Shown here: positions 39,542 to 48,425 of the stretch, piece by piece
Layout: the number at the start of each line of letters is the position of its first letter
Numbering within the stretch: the stretch's first letter is position 1
Origin: Svornostia abyssi
GTDB taxonomy: Bacteria > Actinomycetota > Thermoleophilia > Solirubrobacterales > Solirubrobacteraceae
Direction: 5' to 3'
Assembly: GCA_024666565.1 (NCBI GenBank)
Contig: CP088295.1
Coordinates: forward strand, 4,836,001-4,900,000
Length of the DNA stretch: 64,000 nt
Made by a program: the position numbers and the translations under genes
The notes under the pieces: model-generated
Told to the model about the DNA's origin: nothing
Databases searched by the model: none
The model's input: the letters and a program-made list of their open reading frames with translations, nothing else

Positions 39542-40858
39542 GTGACCACCGCCGACAAGAGCATGGGACTGGCCCTGCGCGCCGTGCGCACGCTGGCCGA
39601 GTCCGATCTGCTCGATCGCGTGGGCCTGCGCAAGCAGGTCGAGAAGGCGCTGTACAACGGCACGCGCGACGGCTTCCGTGTAGCCGGCGCCGCCGGCCGG
39701 ACCTTCGCCGCAGCCCAGAAGCTGGGCCGCCCCGCCCGTCAGAAGAAGACCAAGCCGCGTGAGCTCTTCGACGTCACCCCCGACGAGGATCAGCAGATGC
39801 TGGTCGAGGTGACCAAGCAGTTCGCCGCGGAGGCTGTGCGCCCCGTCGCGCAGGAGGCCGACCACCACTCCGAGACGCCCAAGGAGCTGCTCGAGCAGGC
39901 CGCCGAGCTCGGCGTCACCATCCTCGGCGTGCCCGAGTCGCTGGGCGGCGTCGTCGCCGAGCGCAGCGCCGTCACGAGCGTCCTCATCGCCGAGGCGCTC
40001 GCGCACGGCGACATCGGCATCGCCGTCTCCATCCTCGCGCCGGGCGCCGTCCCCACGGCTCTCGGCCTCTGGGGCGACGCCGAGCAGCAGGCCAAGTACC
40101 TGCCGGCGTTCACCGAGGACAACGCGCCGGCTGCCGCGCTGGCGATCGTCGAGCCGCGCCCGCTGTTCAACCCGCTGAAGCTCGACACCACGGCGAAGAA
40201 GGACGGCACCGGCTTCGTCCTGAACGGCGTGAAGTCGATGGTGCCGCGCGCCAAGGACGACGAGCTGTTCATCGTCGCCGCGGAGCTCGACGGCTCCGGC
40301 CCCGCGCTGTTCCTCGTCGAGAGCAAGACCGAAGGCGTCTTCACCGAGCCCGAGCCCGCCATGGGCCTGCGCGCGGCCGAGACCGGCCGGCTCATCCTCG
40401 AGAACGTGAAGGTCCCCGCCCTCGCGCTGCTCGGCGGTGGCGACCTCGCGGTCTACGAGGAGTGCATCCACCGCAGCCGCATCGCCTGGTGCGCGCTGGC
40501 GACCGGCGCCGCGCAGGCCGCGCTGGACTACCTCATCCCGTACGTCAACACCCGCGAGGCGTTCGGCGAGCCGATCAGCCACCGGCAGTCCGTCGCGTTC
40601 ATGATCAGCGACATCGGCATCGAGACGGACGCCATGCGGCTGCTGACGTACCGCGCCGCGTCGCGCGCCGACATGGGCCGCACGTTCGCCCGCGAGGCCG
40701 CCCTGGCCCGCCGCCTGTGCGCGGACAAGGGCATGAAGATCGGCTCCGACAGCGTGCAGCTGCTCGGCGGCCACGGCTACATCAAGGAGCACCCGGCCGA
40801 GCGCTGGTACCGGGACCTGCGAGCGGTGGGCGTGATGGAGGGCGCCCTGCTCGTCTAA
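39542..40858 (+). CDS. Acyl-CoA dehydrogenase, short C-terminus
   Basis: This is a 438-residue flavoprotein starting at GTG 39542 behind AGGAGA. About 75 residues precede the ACAD N-domain (QQMLVEVTKQFAAEAVRPVA). The beta domain reads AALAIVEPRP and GFVLNGVKSMVPRA, and the C-domain VQLLGGHGYIKEHPAERWYRDLRA. It stops at VMEGALLV, so the E-G motif is present but the usual following 15-20 residues are absent. With the second dehydrogenase downstream it may form a mixed tetramer, as some FadE pairs do. It is regulated through operator B. Confidence 0.88.
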   Translation: MTTADKSMGLALRAVRTLAESDLLDRVGLRKQVEKALYNGTRDGFRVAGAAGRTFAAAQKLGRPARQKKTKPRELFDVTPDEDQQMLVEVTKQFAAEAVRPVAQEADHHSETPKELLEQAAELGVTILGVPESLGGVVAERSAVTSVLIAEALAHGDIGIAVSILAPGAVPTALGLWGDAEQQAKYLPAFTEDNAPAAALAIVEPRPLFNPLKLDTTAKKDGTGFVLNGVKSMVPRAKDDELFIVAAELDGSGPALFLVESKTEGVFTEPEPAMGLRAAETGRLILENVKVPALALLGGGDLAVYEECIHRSRIAWCALATGAAQAALDYLIPYVNTREAFGEPISHRQSVAFMISDIGIETDAMRLLTYRAASRADMGRTFAREAALARRLCADKGMKIGSDSVQLLGGHGYIKEHPAERWYRDLRAVGVMEGALLV

Positions 40859-40878
40859 CGGCGAGTGGAGAACTCATC

Positions 40879-42100
40879 ATGGCGATCAATCTCGAAGTCC
40901 CCAAGAAGTACAAGCCGCTCATCACCCAGGCCAATCAGGTGGCCGCTGAGGTGCTGCGCCCCATCAGCCGCAAGTACGACCGCGCTGAGCACGCGTACCC
41001 GAAGGAGCTCGACATGCTCGCGTCCGTCGTCGACGGAGTGAACGCGGGCTCCGACGCGCTCGGCGGCGCCCGGCGCCGCGGGCGTCGGCAGCGACGAGAA
41101 GGAGCAGTCGGGCAACAAGAACGGCTCGAACATGGCGACCGTCCTCTCCATCGAGGAGATGTGCTGGGGCGATGTCGGCCTGCTCCTGACGATGCCGCGT
41201 CAGGGCCTCGGCAACTCCGCGATCGCGTCCGTCGCGACCGAGGAGCAGCTGAAGAAGTACGGCGGCAAGTGGGCCGCGATGGCGATCACCGAGCCCGAGT
41301 CCGGCTCGGACTCCGCGTCGATCCGCACCACCGCGGTCCTCGACGAGAAGACCGGCGAGTACGTCCTCAACGGCGAGAAGATCTACGTCACGTCCGGCGA
41401 GCGCGCCGACCTCGTCGTGGTGTGGGCGTCGCTGGACCGGGACATCGGCCGTGCGGCGATCAAGTCGTTCATCGTCGAGCGCTCGAACCCCGGCATGAAG
41501 CTCGACCGGCTCGAGCACAAGCTCGGCATTCGCGCGTCAGACACCGCCGCGTTCCGCCTCGAGGACTGCCGCGTGCCGAAGGACGCGCTGCTCGGCAACC
41601 CCGAGATCGACACGAAGGCCGGGTTCGGCGGCGTCATGAAGACGTTCGACAACACCCGCCCGCTCGTCGCCGCGATGGCGATCGGCGTCGGCCGCGCGTG
41701 CCTGGACGAGACGCGCAAGCTGCTGAAGAAGGCAGGGGTCGAGGTCGACCACGTCGCGCCGGCGTACACGCAGCACGCCGCGGCCGCCCGGCTGCAGCAG
41801 ATGGAGGCCGACTGGGAGGCCGCGCGCCTCATGGCGCTCCACGCCGCGTGGATGGCCGACAACAAGCAGCCGAACTCGGTGCAGGCCTCGATGAGCAAGG
41901 CGAAGGCCGGCCGCGTGTGCACGGAGATCGCGCTCGGCTGCGTCGAGCTCGCCGGCACGCTCGGCTACGGCGAGGTCGAGCTGCTCGAGAAGTGGTCGCG
42001 CGACGTGAAGATCCTCGACATCTTCGAGGGCACCCAGCAGATCCAGCTCCTCATCATCGCCCGGCAGCTGCTGGGCAAGAGCTCGGCTGAGCTGAAGTAG
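40879..42100 (+). pseudogene. Acyl-CoA dehydrogenase, frameshifted as sequenced
   Basis: The first 60 residues (MAINLEVPKKYKPLITQANQ to GSDALGGA) and the rest (GSDEKEQSGNKNGSNM, MAITEPESGSDSASI, DIFEGTQQIQ with the catalytic Glu) are in different frames. One extra C in CCC at 41069-41071 explains it; without it a 406-residue complete enzyme results. The C-terminus is full length, complementing the shorter partner upstream, from which it is 20 bases away. Two intact halves with normal codon use argue for a sequencing error, not decay. Confidence 0.85.
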
Positions 42101-42131
42101 CTCAGAGCCCGAGGCCGTCCGGGGGGACGGT

Positions 42132-42167
42132 GCGCGGCGGACGGGTGCCGTTACCCGTCCGCCGCGC
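42132..42167. terminator. Strong bidirectional terminator
   Basis: A perfect 15-bp stem, GCGCGGCGGACGGGT with ACCCGTCCGCCGCGC, encloses a 6-base loop. It sits between the convergent dehydrogenase (stop 42100) and molybdopterin oxidoreductase (stop 42188) genes and is the strongest hairpin in the window. Confidence 0.7.
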
Positions 42168-42187
42168 GCGTGGCCTGAGCGGCGGCG

Positions 42188-44365
42188 CTACGCGGCGCCG
42201 ACCTCCACCGGGATCCCGTTCAGCACCGCGGTCCCGGTGATCGGCTCGAGCAGTTCCTCGTCGGCCAGGACGTTGCTGTTCGTGCCTGGCCGTTCGGCGG
42301 CGACGCTCATCTGCGTTCCCTCGACATCGTGGCCCCACCCGTGCGGGAGCGAGACGACCCCGGGCATGACGTCGGCCGTGACCTCCACCGGCGCGGTGAC
42401 CGTCCCCGTCCGCGACGTCACCCTCGCGGTCGCGCCGTCGGAGAGCGACAGGCGAGAGGCGTCGTCGGGATGGACCTGCAGCGTGCACCGCTCCGGCCCG
42501 CGGGCGAGCACCGGGAGGTTGTGCATCCACGAGTTGTTGGACCGCAGGTGTCGGCGGCCGACGAGCAGCAGCCCGCCGTTGCGCTGCTCGGCCAGCGCCG
42601 CCTCCAGCGCGGGAACACCCGCCAGGAGCGCGGGCGGCGCGAGTTCGATCTTCCCGCTCGGCGTGCGCAGCAGGTCCGGCAGGCGCGGCTGCAGCGGGCC
42701 GAGGTCGATGCCGTGCGGCGCGGCCTCCAGCGCCTCGAGCGTCAGGTCGTACGGGCCGCCGCGGAGCATGATGTCGAGCAGACGCTCGGGTCCCCGCCGG
42801 CCGCTGACGGCGGCGCGCAGCGCGTCCGCGTCGCCGCCCTGGCGTTCGATGAGCTGCTCGGCCACAAAGTCGTCGAGCGGGGCGATGTCACCGTCCGGCC
42901 CCTGCCCCGCCGCGATGAGCGCCAGCCGCAGCAGGGTCTCCCACTCGTCGGGCATCCCCGCAGGCCGCGGCAGCGTCGGCGGGCTGTAGTTCGCGACGTT
43001 GCGTACCGCGAACGCGTACAGCGCGAGGTCGTAGTGCGAATGCTCCAGCGCGGACGGCGCGGGCAGGATGACGTCGGCGTGGCGGGTCGTCTCGTTGACG
43101 TAGATGTCGAGACTGACCATGAGGTCGAGCCCCGCCAGCGCGCGGGTGAAACGACCGCTGTTCGGCAGCGACGACGCGGGGTTGCCCGCGATCGTGAACA
43201 GCGCGCGGATCTGCCCGTCGCCGGGCGTGTCCATCTCCTCGGCGAGCGTCGCGGCGGGCAGTTCGCCCAGCGTCTCGGGCAGGCCGCGCACACGGCTCGC
43301 CCAGCGGCCGACCTTCGCGCCGCGCCCGGGCTTCTGCGGGCCGGCGTTCAGCGACCCCGCGGCCGTGAGCGGGAACATCCCGCCGCCCTCGGCGTCGAGG
43401 TGCCCCGTGACGGTCATGAGCGCGTCGACGAGCCAGCTCGCCACCGTGCCGAACCGCTGCGTCGTGGTGCCGATGCGACCGTAGACCGCGGCGCGCGGCG
43501 TGCCCGCCAGCTCGCGGGCGAGAGCCCGGATGCGGTCGGCGTCGATCCCTGTCGGCCCCGCCACGGCCTCGGCCGTGAACGGGTCGACCGCCTCGCGCAG
43601 CTCGTCCAGACCAGCGGCGTACGGCGCGGCCCGACCGAGGTCTTCGAGCCCCTCGTCGAAGACCGTGTGCACGAGCGCCGCGAGCAGCAGCGCGTCGGTT
43701 CCCGGGCGGATGAAGAGGTGCTCGTCGGCGACCTGCGCGGTGCGCGAGCGGCGCGGGTCGACGACCACCACGCGCCCGCCGCGGTCCTGGATCGCCTGCA
43801 GGCGGTGGCGCATGCCGGGCGCCGTCATCAGGCTGCCGTTGGACGCCAGCGGGTTCGCACCCAGGATCAGGAGGAAGTCCGTGCGGTCGACGTCGGGGAC
43901 CGGCACGCTGAGCTCCGTGCCGAACATGTGCGCGGCCGCGACCTGCTTGGGCATCTGATCGACCGTGCTCGCGCTGAACACGTTCTTCGTGCCGAGCGCC
44001 TTCAGGAACACGCGGCCGTAGAGGATCGCCGACAGGTTGTGCGCCGACGGATTGCCGAGGTAGATCGCCGCGGCCTGCCGCCCGTGCTCCTCCAGCAGCG
44101 GGGTCAGGCGCCGGTCGATCTCGGCGAACGCCTCCTCCCACGTCGCCTGCGCGAACGTGCCGTCGGGCTGCTTGATGAGCGGCGTGCGGACCCGATCTGG
44201 GTCCTCGTGCAGCTCCTTGATCGAGACGCCCTTCGGGCAGATGAAGCCCTTGCTGAAGACGTCGTCGTGGTCGGGCCGGACGGAGGCGACCCGGTCGCCC
44301 TCCAGCTCGATCTCGAGGCCGCACGTCGCCTCGCACAGTGGGCAGGTCCGGATCGAGGTGGTCAC
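42188..44365 (-). CDS. Molybdopterin-dependent oxidoreductase (formate dehydrogenase/nitrate reductase type)
   Basis: This 725-residue protein of the DMSO-reductase superfamily has an N-terminal [4Fe-4S] site (CPLCEATCGLE ... CPKG). A molybdopterin domain follows (IYLGNPSAHN, LLILGANPLASN, VVVVDPRRSRTAQVAD, RPGTDALLLAALVH) and a C-terminal MoCo-binding beta-barrel (LRSNNSWMHNLPVL, VSLPHGWGHDVEG). No Tat signal is visible, so it is cytoplasmic. GTG 44365 lies seven bases behind a TACGGT box. The substrate is not defined; the FAD reductase at 44781 on the same strand could donate electrons. Confidence 0.9.
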   Translation of the reverse strand: MTTSIRTCPLCEATCGLEIELEGDRVASVRPDHDDVFSKGFICPKGVSIKELHEDPDRVRTPLIKQPDGTFAQATWEEAFAEIDRRLTPLLEEHGRQAAAIYLGNPSAHNLSAILYGRVFLKALGTKNVFSASTVDQMPKQVAAAHMFGTELSVPVPDVDRTDFLLILGANPLASNGSLMTAPGMRHRLQAIQDRGGRVVVVDPRRSRTAQVADEHLFIRPGTDALLLAALVHTVFDEGLEDLGRAAPYAAGLDELREAVDPFTAEAVAGPTGIDADRIRALARELAGTPRAAVYGRIGTTTQRFGTVASWLVDALMTVTGHLDAEGGGMFPLTAAGSLNAGPQKPGRGAKVGRWASRVRGLPETLGELPAATLAEEMDTPGDGQIRALFTIAGNPASSLPNSGRFTRALAGLDLMVSLDIYVNETTRHADVILPAPSALEHSHYDLALYAFAVRNVANYSPPTLPRPAGMPDEWETLLRLALIAAGQGPDGDIAPLDDFVAEQLIERQGGDADALRAAVSGRRGPERLLDIMLRGGPYDLTLEALEAAPHGIDLGPLQPRLPDLLRTPSGKIELAPPALLAGVPALEAALAEQRNGGLLLVGRRHLRSNNSWMHNLPVLARGPERCTLQVHPDDASRLSLSDGATARVTSRTGTVTAPVEVTADVMPGVVSLPHGWGHDVEGTQMSVAAERPGTNSNVLADEELLEPITGTAVLNGIPVEVGAA

Positions 44366-44393
44366 GGTGCCAACCGTACCCCGCGACGGACCT

Positions 44394-44654
44394 TCAGGTG
44401 GAGGGTCCGGGCGACGAGTCCGCAGCGTCAGCGGCCCGGTCGGCCATCGTCAGGCACAGCGCACCGCCGACGAGGGACAGCACGGTCCACAGCCCGGACT
44501 GCCCGAGCAGCTGAAGCACCGCGCCGGCGACGAGCACCGCGGCCGTCGCGAACGCCCACATGAGCGCCCGGCCACGCAGGTGGCGGACGGTGATCTCCAT
44601 GGCGACCAGCGCCAGGGTGACGAACACGACGCCGAAGAAGATGAGACTGTTCAC
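44394..44654 (-). CDS. Small membrane protein, 86 residues
   Basis: This protein has three predicted membrane helices (LIFFGVVFVTLALVAMEI, LMWAFATAAVLVAGAVLQL, LWTVLSLVGGALCLTMA) and a polar tail. I start it at GTG 44654 because longer forms would run into the tRNA-Tyr gene that ends 10 bases upstream. No family is recognised. Confidence 0.55.
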   Translation of the reverse strand: MNSLIFFGVVFVTLALVAMEITVRHLRGRALMWAFATAAVLVAGAVLQLLGQSGLWTVLSLVGGALCLTMADRAADAADSSPGPST

Positions 44655-44663
44655 GACGAGAAG

Positions 44664-44745
44664 TGGGCGGAGCAGGATTCGAACCTGCGTAGGCATAGCC
44701 AACGGGTTTACAGCCCGTCTCCTTTAACCACTCGGACATCCGCCC
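44664..44745 (-). tRNA. tRNA-Tyr (GTA)
   Basis: The reverse strand gives acceptor GGGCGGA/TCCGCCC, anticodon stem ACGGG/CCCGT with loop CTGTAAA (anticodon GTA), a long variable arm (GGCTATGCC) and T-arm GCAGG TTCGAAT CCTGC. The long variable arm is expected for bacterial tRNA-Tyr. CCA is not encoded. Confidence 0.95.
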
Positions 44746-44780
44746 AGGATGCCCGCACCTGGTCGGGCGGGCCGTAGAGA

Positions 44781-46154
44781 TTAGTGCAACGCGCCGCGCG
44801 GCTGCTCGCCCCCGGCGGACCGGTCCTCGGCCCGTCGCGGAGGCCCCGGCCAGGCGGGCATCTGCTCCACCCTGTGCGCCTGCTGCACCCGGTCGTCCAC
44901 CCGCGCGGCGCTCGGGCGCGGGCGCAGGTGCGGCTCGGGGTCCCACGACACGCGCGGCATCGACGGCGGCGCCGGGCAGGACGCGGCGACCGCATCGTGC
45001 ACCCACCGCGCCGCCGGCCGAGCGCCCGCGATCGTGCCGCCCACGAACCGGCCACGGCCGTCGAACGCGGCGACCGCGCCGCGCATGACCGACGGCCGGC
45101 CTTCGACGTCCACGAACGACACGCCCGCGCTCGGGCGGCCCACGAGTTGCGTGCACGCGCCGAACTGCTCGGTGAAGCCCCACGGGATCGGGGTGAACGG
45201 CGCCGTCGCCTCGACACCGTCGAGCAGCGCGTCGGCCGCGTGGCGCCCCATCGCCGTGGCGTTCGCCGAGTGCCCGACCCGGCGGGGGCTCTCGTCGAAA
45301 CGCAGGTTGGGCCAGCGCGCGCAGTCGCCCGCCGCGACCACGTCCTCGGCGCCGACGACGTGGGTCGTCGGCCCGCAGAGCACGCCGTCGCCGAGATCGA
45401 AGCCGCTGTCGGCAAGCCAGCCCACGTCGGGCCAGGCGCCGACCGCGACGAGGGCGACGTCCGCCTCGACCACCGCGCCGTCGGTCAGCTCGGCGCGGAC
45501 CCCCGCGCGATGCTGGTCCCAGGTCGCGACGCCGACGCTGCACCGCACGTCGACGCGGTGCCGGCGATGCCAGACGGTGAACGCCTCGCCCATGCGCGGG
45601 CCCACGACGTCACCGAGCAGCGCCGGGCCGAGTTCCACGAGCGTCGTCGGCAGCCCCCGGTTGCGCAGCGCGGCCGCGGCCTCACAGCCGATCGTGCCGC
45701 CGCCGACGATGAGCAGGCGCCTGGCGTCGCGCAGGCCGCGCGCGAGCCGATGCGCGTCGTCAAGCGTGCGCAGGGTGTGCACGCGGTCGTTCGCGCGGCG
45801 GGCGCCGGGCAGCGTGCGCGGCACGGCGCCGGTGGCGATGATCAGCCCGTCGTACGGGAGCGCGCGGCCATCGTCGAGGAAGACGCGGCGCGCGTCCGGA
45901 TCGAGCCCCGTGGCGCGGCGGCCGCCGCGCCAGCGCGTCCGGGCGGGCAGCCGCGGGCTGAGCTGCAGCTGCGAGGCGTCGAGACGACCGGACGCGACGC
46001 TCGTCAGCAGCGGCCGGCGGTAGGGCGGGCCGGGCTCGGCGGCGACGATGTCCACCCGGCCGGTGAACCCGCGCTCAGCCAGCCGCTCCGCGGCGCGAAC
46101 CGCGGCGATACCGCCCCCGACGATGACGACGAGCCCGAGATCCTCGGCGCCCAT
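44781..46154 (-). CDS. FAD-dependent NAD(P)H ferredoxin reductase-like protein
   Basis: This is a 457-residue two-dinucleotide-binding flavoprotein. It has VVIVGGGIAAVRAAERL at the N-terminus, PYRRPLLTS, LIIATGAVPRTLPGA, a second nucleotide motif LLIVGGGTIGCEAAAAL, and GAEDVVAAGDCARW for FAD. These are rubredoxin/ferredoxin reductase (BphA4-like) signatures. The last 60 residues are Pro/Arg-rich and probably disordered. A GGAGGGGG ribosome-binding site precedes ATG 46154. It may supply electrons to a P450, dioxygenase or the molybdoenzyme nearby; the partner is unproven. Confidence 0.88.
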   Translation of the reverse strand: MGAEDLGLVVIVGGGIAAVRAAERLAERGFTGRVDIVAAEPGPPYRRPLLTSVASGRLDASQLQLSPRLPARTRWRGGRRATGLDPDARRVFLDDGRALPYDGLIIATGAVPRTLPGARRANDRVHTLRTLDDAHRLARGLRDARRLLIVGGGTIGCEAAAALRNRGLPTTLVELGPALLGDVVGPRMGEAFTVWHRRHRVDVRCSVGVATWDQHRAGVRAELTDGAVVEADVALVAVGAWPDVGWLADSGFDLGDGVLCGPTTHVVGAEDVVAAGDCARWPNLRFDESPRRVGHSANATAMGRHAADALLDGVEATAPFTPIPWGFTEQFGACTQLVGRPSAGVSFVDVEGRPSVMRGAVAAFDGRGRFVGGTIAGARPAARWVHDAVAASCPAPPSMPRVSWDPEPHLRPRPSAARVDDRVQQAHRVEQMPAWPGPPRRAEDRSAGGEQPRGALH

Positions 46155-46184
46155 GTCCGTTCCCCCTCCTGCAGACAGATGCTC

Positions 46185-46208
46185 CGGCGGGCTTCCCCAA
46201 GCCCGCCG
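46185..46208 (-). terminator. Hairpin between the acidic exported protein and the FAD reductase
   Basis: CGGCGGGCTT (46185-46194) pairs perfectly with AAGCCCGCCG (46199-46208) over a CCCC loop. It lies downstream of the 46243-47004 gene and upstream of the reductase start on the same strand. Confidence 0.5.
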
Positions 46209-46242
46209 TCAAGCGATCGTACCCGCAACAGGGGGCGCGGCG

Positions 46243-47004
46243 CTACTCCTCTTCCTCTTCCTCACGGAGGTCGAGACCGAGCGCCTCGAAGGTCCCCGAG
46301 ATCGTCTCGGCGACACCGGAGAGATCCTCCGCGAGGTCCTCGTCGGTGCCCTCGTCGTCGATGATCTCCTCGAGGGCGCCGAGTTCCTCCTCGACCTCCT
46401 CGGCGATCGCCTCGAGCTCGTCCTCCGTGCCGGAGGTCTCGAGCAGGAAGCGGGCGGCCTCGTCGCGGTCCTCCGCGGCGAGCTCCAGCGTCGCGAGCGA
46501 GGTGGAGTAGAGGCCGTCCTCGGCGTCGAGCGCCAGGTCGGTCACGCGGGTGATCACGCCGTGCTGGGCCGACGTGACGGCGCGCACCGCGGCGACACCG
46601 CCGGGCAGCTCGTCCTCGGCGCGCTCGAGCGCGGCGTCGTGGGCCTTGGAAAGGTGGCGGCGCGCCTGCTTGACGTGCACGGCGGCACGCTCGTCCGACC
46701 CGGCGTCCGCGGCCTTCTCGGCGTCGCGCAGCGCGCGACGGGCGGAGACGAGGCGCTCGCGGATGCCGGCGGGGACACGGCCGGGGACGGCTTCACGAGC
46801 GGCGGACTCCTCGTCCTCGCCGTCATCGGATTCGTCCTCCTCGGGCGCAGGCTCGTCGGCCTGCTCGTCACCGCACAGGCACGGGGGCAGGGGCGGGGGC
46901 GGGGTCTTGTCGCCAGGGCGCTCCATCGCGACTGCAGACCCCGTCGTCACCACGCTCATCGCCAGCACACCCAGCAGCGCAAGCATCCATCGCCCAAGCC
47001 TCAT
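46243..47004 (-). CDS. Exported acidic helical protein
   Basis: This is a 253-residue protein with signal peptide MRLGRWMLALLGVLAMSVVT. A proline/acid-rich stretch with CLCGDEQADEP follows, then long amphipathic helices (IRERLVSARRALRDAEKAAD, HVKQARRHLSKAHDAALERA) and a very acidic end (LREEEEEE). ATG 47004 has a GAGGGAA ribosome-binding site, better than ATG 47025. The helix pattern resembles DUF5667-like extracytoplasmic proteins, but I do not assign the family. Metal or cation binding by the acidic tail is possible. Confidence 0.7.
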   Translation of the reverse strand: MRLGRWMLALLGVLAMSVVTTGSAVAMERPGDKTPPPPLPPCLCGDEQADEPAPEEDESDDGEDEESAAREAVPGRVPAGIRERLVSARRALRDAEKAADAGSDERAAVHVKQARRHLSKAHDAALERAEDELPGGVAAVRAVTSAQHGVITRVTDLALDAEDGLYSTSLATLELAAEDRDEAARFLLETSGTEDELEAIAEEVEEELGALEEIIDDEGTDEDLAEDLSGVAETISGTFEALGLDLREEEEEE

Positions 47005-47133
47005 CGCGTTCCCTCGCAGTCTCATGTCGCCCCTACCGAGTTCCGGTATCGGGCGACGCACCGCCTTTCCGTTGCATTGACGCCCGACCGCGGACGAACG
47101 TCCAGCGACGCGGGTCCCCTCCCGGTCAGCAGA

Positions 47134-47155
47134 TTCCCGCGCGCGCACGCGGGAA
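47134..47155. other. Hairpin in the 214-base gap 47005-47218
   Basis: TTCCCGCG (47134-47141) pairs with CGCGGGAA (47148-47155) over a 6-base loop, in the gap between divergent genes at 47004 and 47219. Role unknown; the rest of the gap shows no gene. Confidence 0.35.
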
Positions 47156-47218
47156 GCCCCCCACGATGTGTGGCGGGTCGCGGATGGCACGAGCCACCCG
47201 CCGTGCGACCGTCGTGCG

Positions 47219-48355
47219 ATGCCCCAGGCCACGTCCAGGTTCTGCCCCGAGTGCGGCGCCGAGCACGCCATGGACGCACGCTTCTGCGAGCAGTGCGGCC
47301 ACCCGTTCGCGCCGGCCAACGGCGCGGCCGCCCCGCCGGCTGCCGAAGCGCCCACACAGGTCGCACCCCCGCTGGTGCCCCCCACGGTTCCGGGGGCGGC
47401 GGCGCCGGCCCCCGCGCCGAAGTGGCCCTGGATCACCGGGGCCGTCGTCGCGGTGCTCGCCATCGCCGGCATCGTCGTCGCGCTCGTGCTGCTGCTCGGC
47501 GGTGACGAGGAGCAGGCGTCCGTGCCGGCGGGGTACCCGACGCAGGCGGCGTCGGTCCTCGATCCGCTCGGCGCCGCGAACACGACCATGTCCGACCGGC
47601 TCGGTGACCTCGATCCGAGCGACGACATCGACGACGTCGCCGCAGCCCGGCGCGCGGCCGCGGCCGCCACCAGCACGGCCCGCACCGACCTCGCAGCGAT
47701 CGTCCCCGCCGCAGCCGACCGCACCCTCGCCGCGGACACGTCCCAGGCCCTGCGTGCCGAGCGCTCGCTGCTCACGGCCATGGCGGCCGCGATCGCCAAG
47801 CCCTCCGAGCGCACCGCGAACGCGCTCGCCGCACCGGCCCAGACGGCACGCGATGCCTGGGCGCGCGTGCAGGAGACGATCCCCGGCGCGGGCGGGACCC
47901 TCGACGACCTCGACAACCTCGCCGCCTGGGCGCGTGCGAAGGCCGGCGCGACCGCGGCGGCGAAGCCGAACGCCAACGGCGCGAGCTGCGGCGGCTTCGA
48001 GGGCGTCTCCGGCGTGTTCGCCAGGGGCGTCGACTGCCAGACCGCGCTGCGGGTCGCCGTGAACGCCCAGTCGGGCGGCGGCACCGAGGGCTTCACGTGC
48101 CGCGTCACCGGTGCCGACGACGCCGCCGGTACCGAGCAGTGGACCTGCTCGAAGGGCACCGCGACCGTCACGTTCAGCGCCACGTCGGATGCGGCCGGCG
48201 ACGTGCCGGAGGGCACGCCCGACGACGTCGTGCCCGACGACCAGACCGACGTGCCCGACGACGTGCAGCCCGTCGAGCCCGGAGACATGCCCGGCGAGGG
48301 CGGCGATGTCGCGCCGGAGGACCTCCCGGAGGGCGACCCCGGCGCCGTCGAGTAG
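47219..48355 (+). CDS. Membrane-anchored zinc-ribbon protein
   Basis: This is a 378-residue protein. An N-terminal zinc ribbon (FCPECGAEH, FCEQCGHPF) is followed by a Pro/Ala linker, one membrane segment (ITGAVVAVLAIAGIVVALVL) and an extracytoplasmic region. The latter is a helical part (residues 100-225), a domain with four cysteines (ASCGGFEG, GVDCQTAL, FTCRVTG, WTCSKGT) and an Asp/Glu/Pro-rich tail. Zinc-ribbon, single-pass proteins of this kind are common in actinobacteria but uncharacterised. It converges on the sigma factor gene. Confidence 0.7.
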   Translation: MPQATSRFCPECGAEHAMDARFCEQCGHPFAPANGAAAPPAAEAPTQVAPPLVPPTVPGAAAPAPAPKWPWITGAVVAVLAIAGIVVALVLLLGGDEEQASVPAGYPTQAASVLDPLGAANTTMSDRLGDLDPSDDIDDVAAARRAAAAATSTARTDLAAIVPAAADRTLAADTSQALRAERSLLTAMAAAIAKPSERTANALAAPAQTARDAWARVQETIPGAGGTLDDLDNLAAWARAKAGATAAAKPNANGASCGGFEGVSGVFARGVDCQTALRVAVNAQSGGGTEGFTCRVTGADDAAGTEQWTCSKGTATVTFSATSDAAGDVPEGTPDDVVPDDQTDVPDDVQPVEPGDMPGEGGDVAPEDLPEGDPGAVE

Positions 48356-48361
48356 TTCCAG

Positions 48362-48399
48362 TGGATGCGGAGCCGCCGTGAACGACGGCCCCGCATCCA
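48362..48399. terminator. Bidirectional hairpin between zinc-ribbon and sigma factor genes
   Basis: TGGATGCGG (48362-48370) pairs with CCGCATCCA (48391-48399); inside, GCCG (48372-48375) pairs with CGGC (48386-48389). It starts seven bases after one stop and lies before the convergent sigma factor stop at 48426. Confidence 0.55.
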
Positions 48400-48425
48400 A
48401 CCTCCCCTCCCCAGGGGACCCGCCT

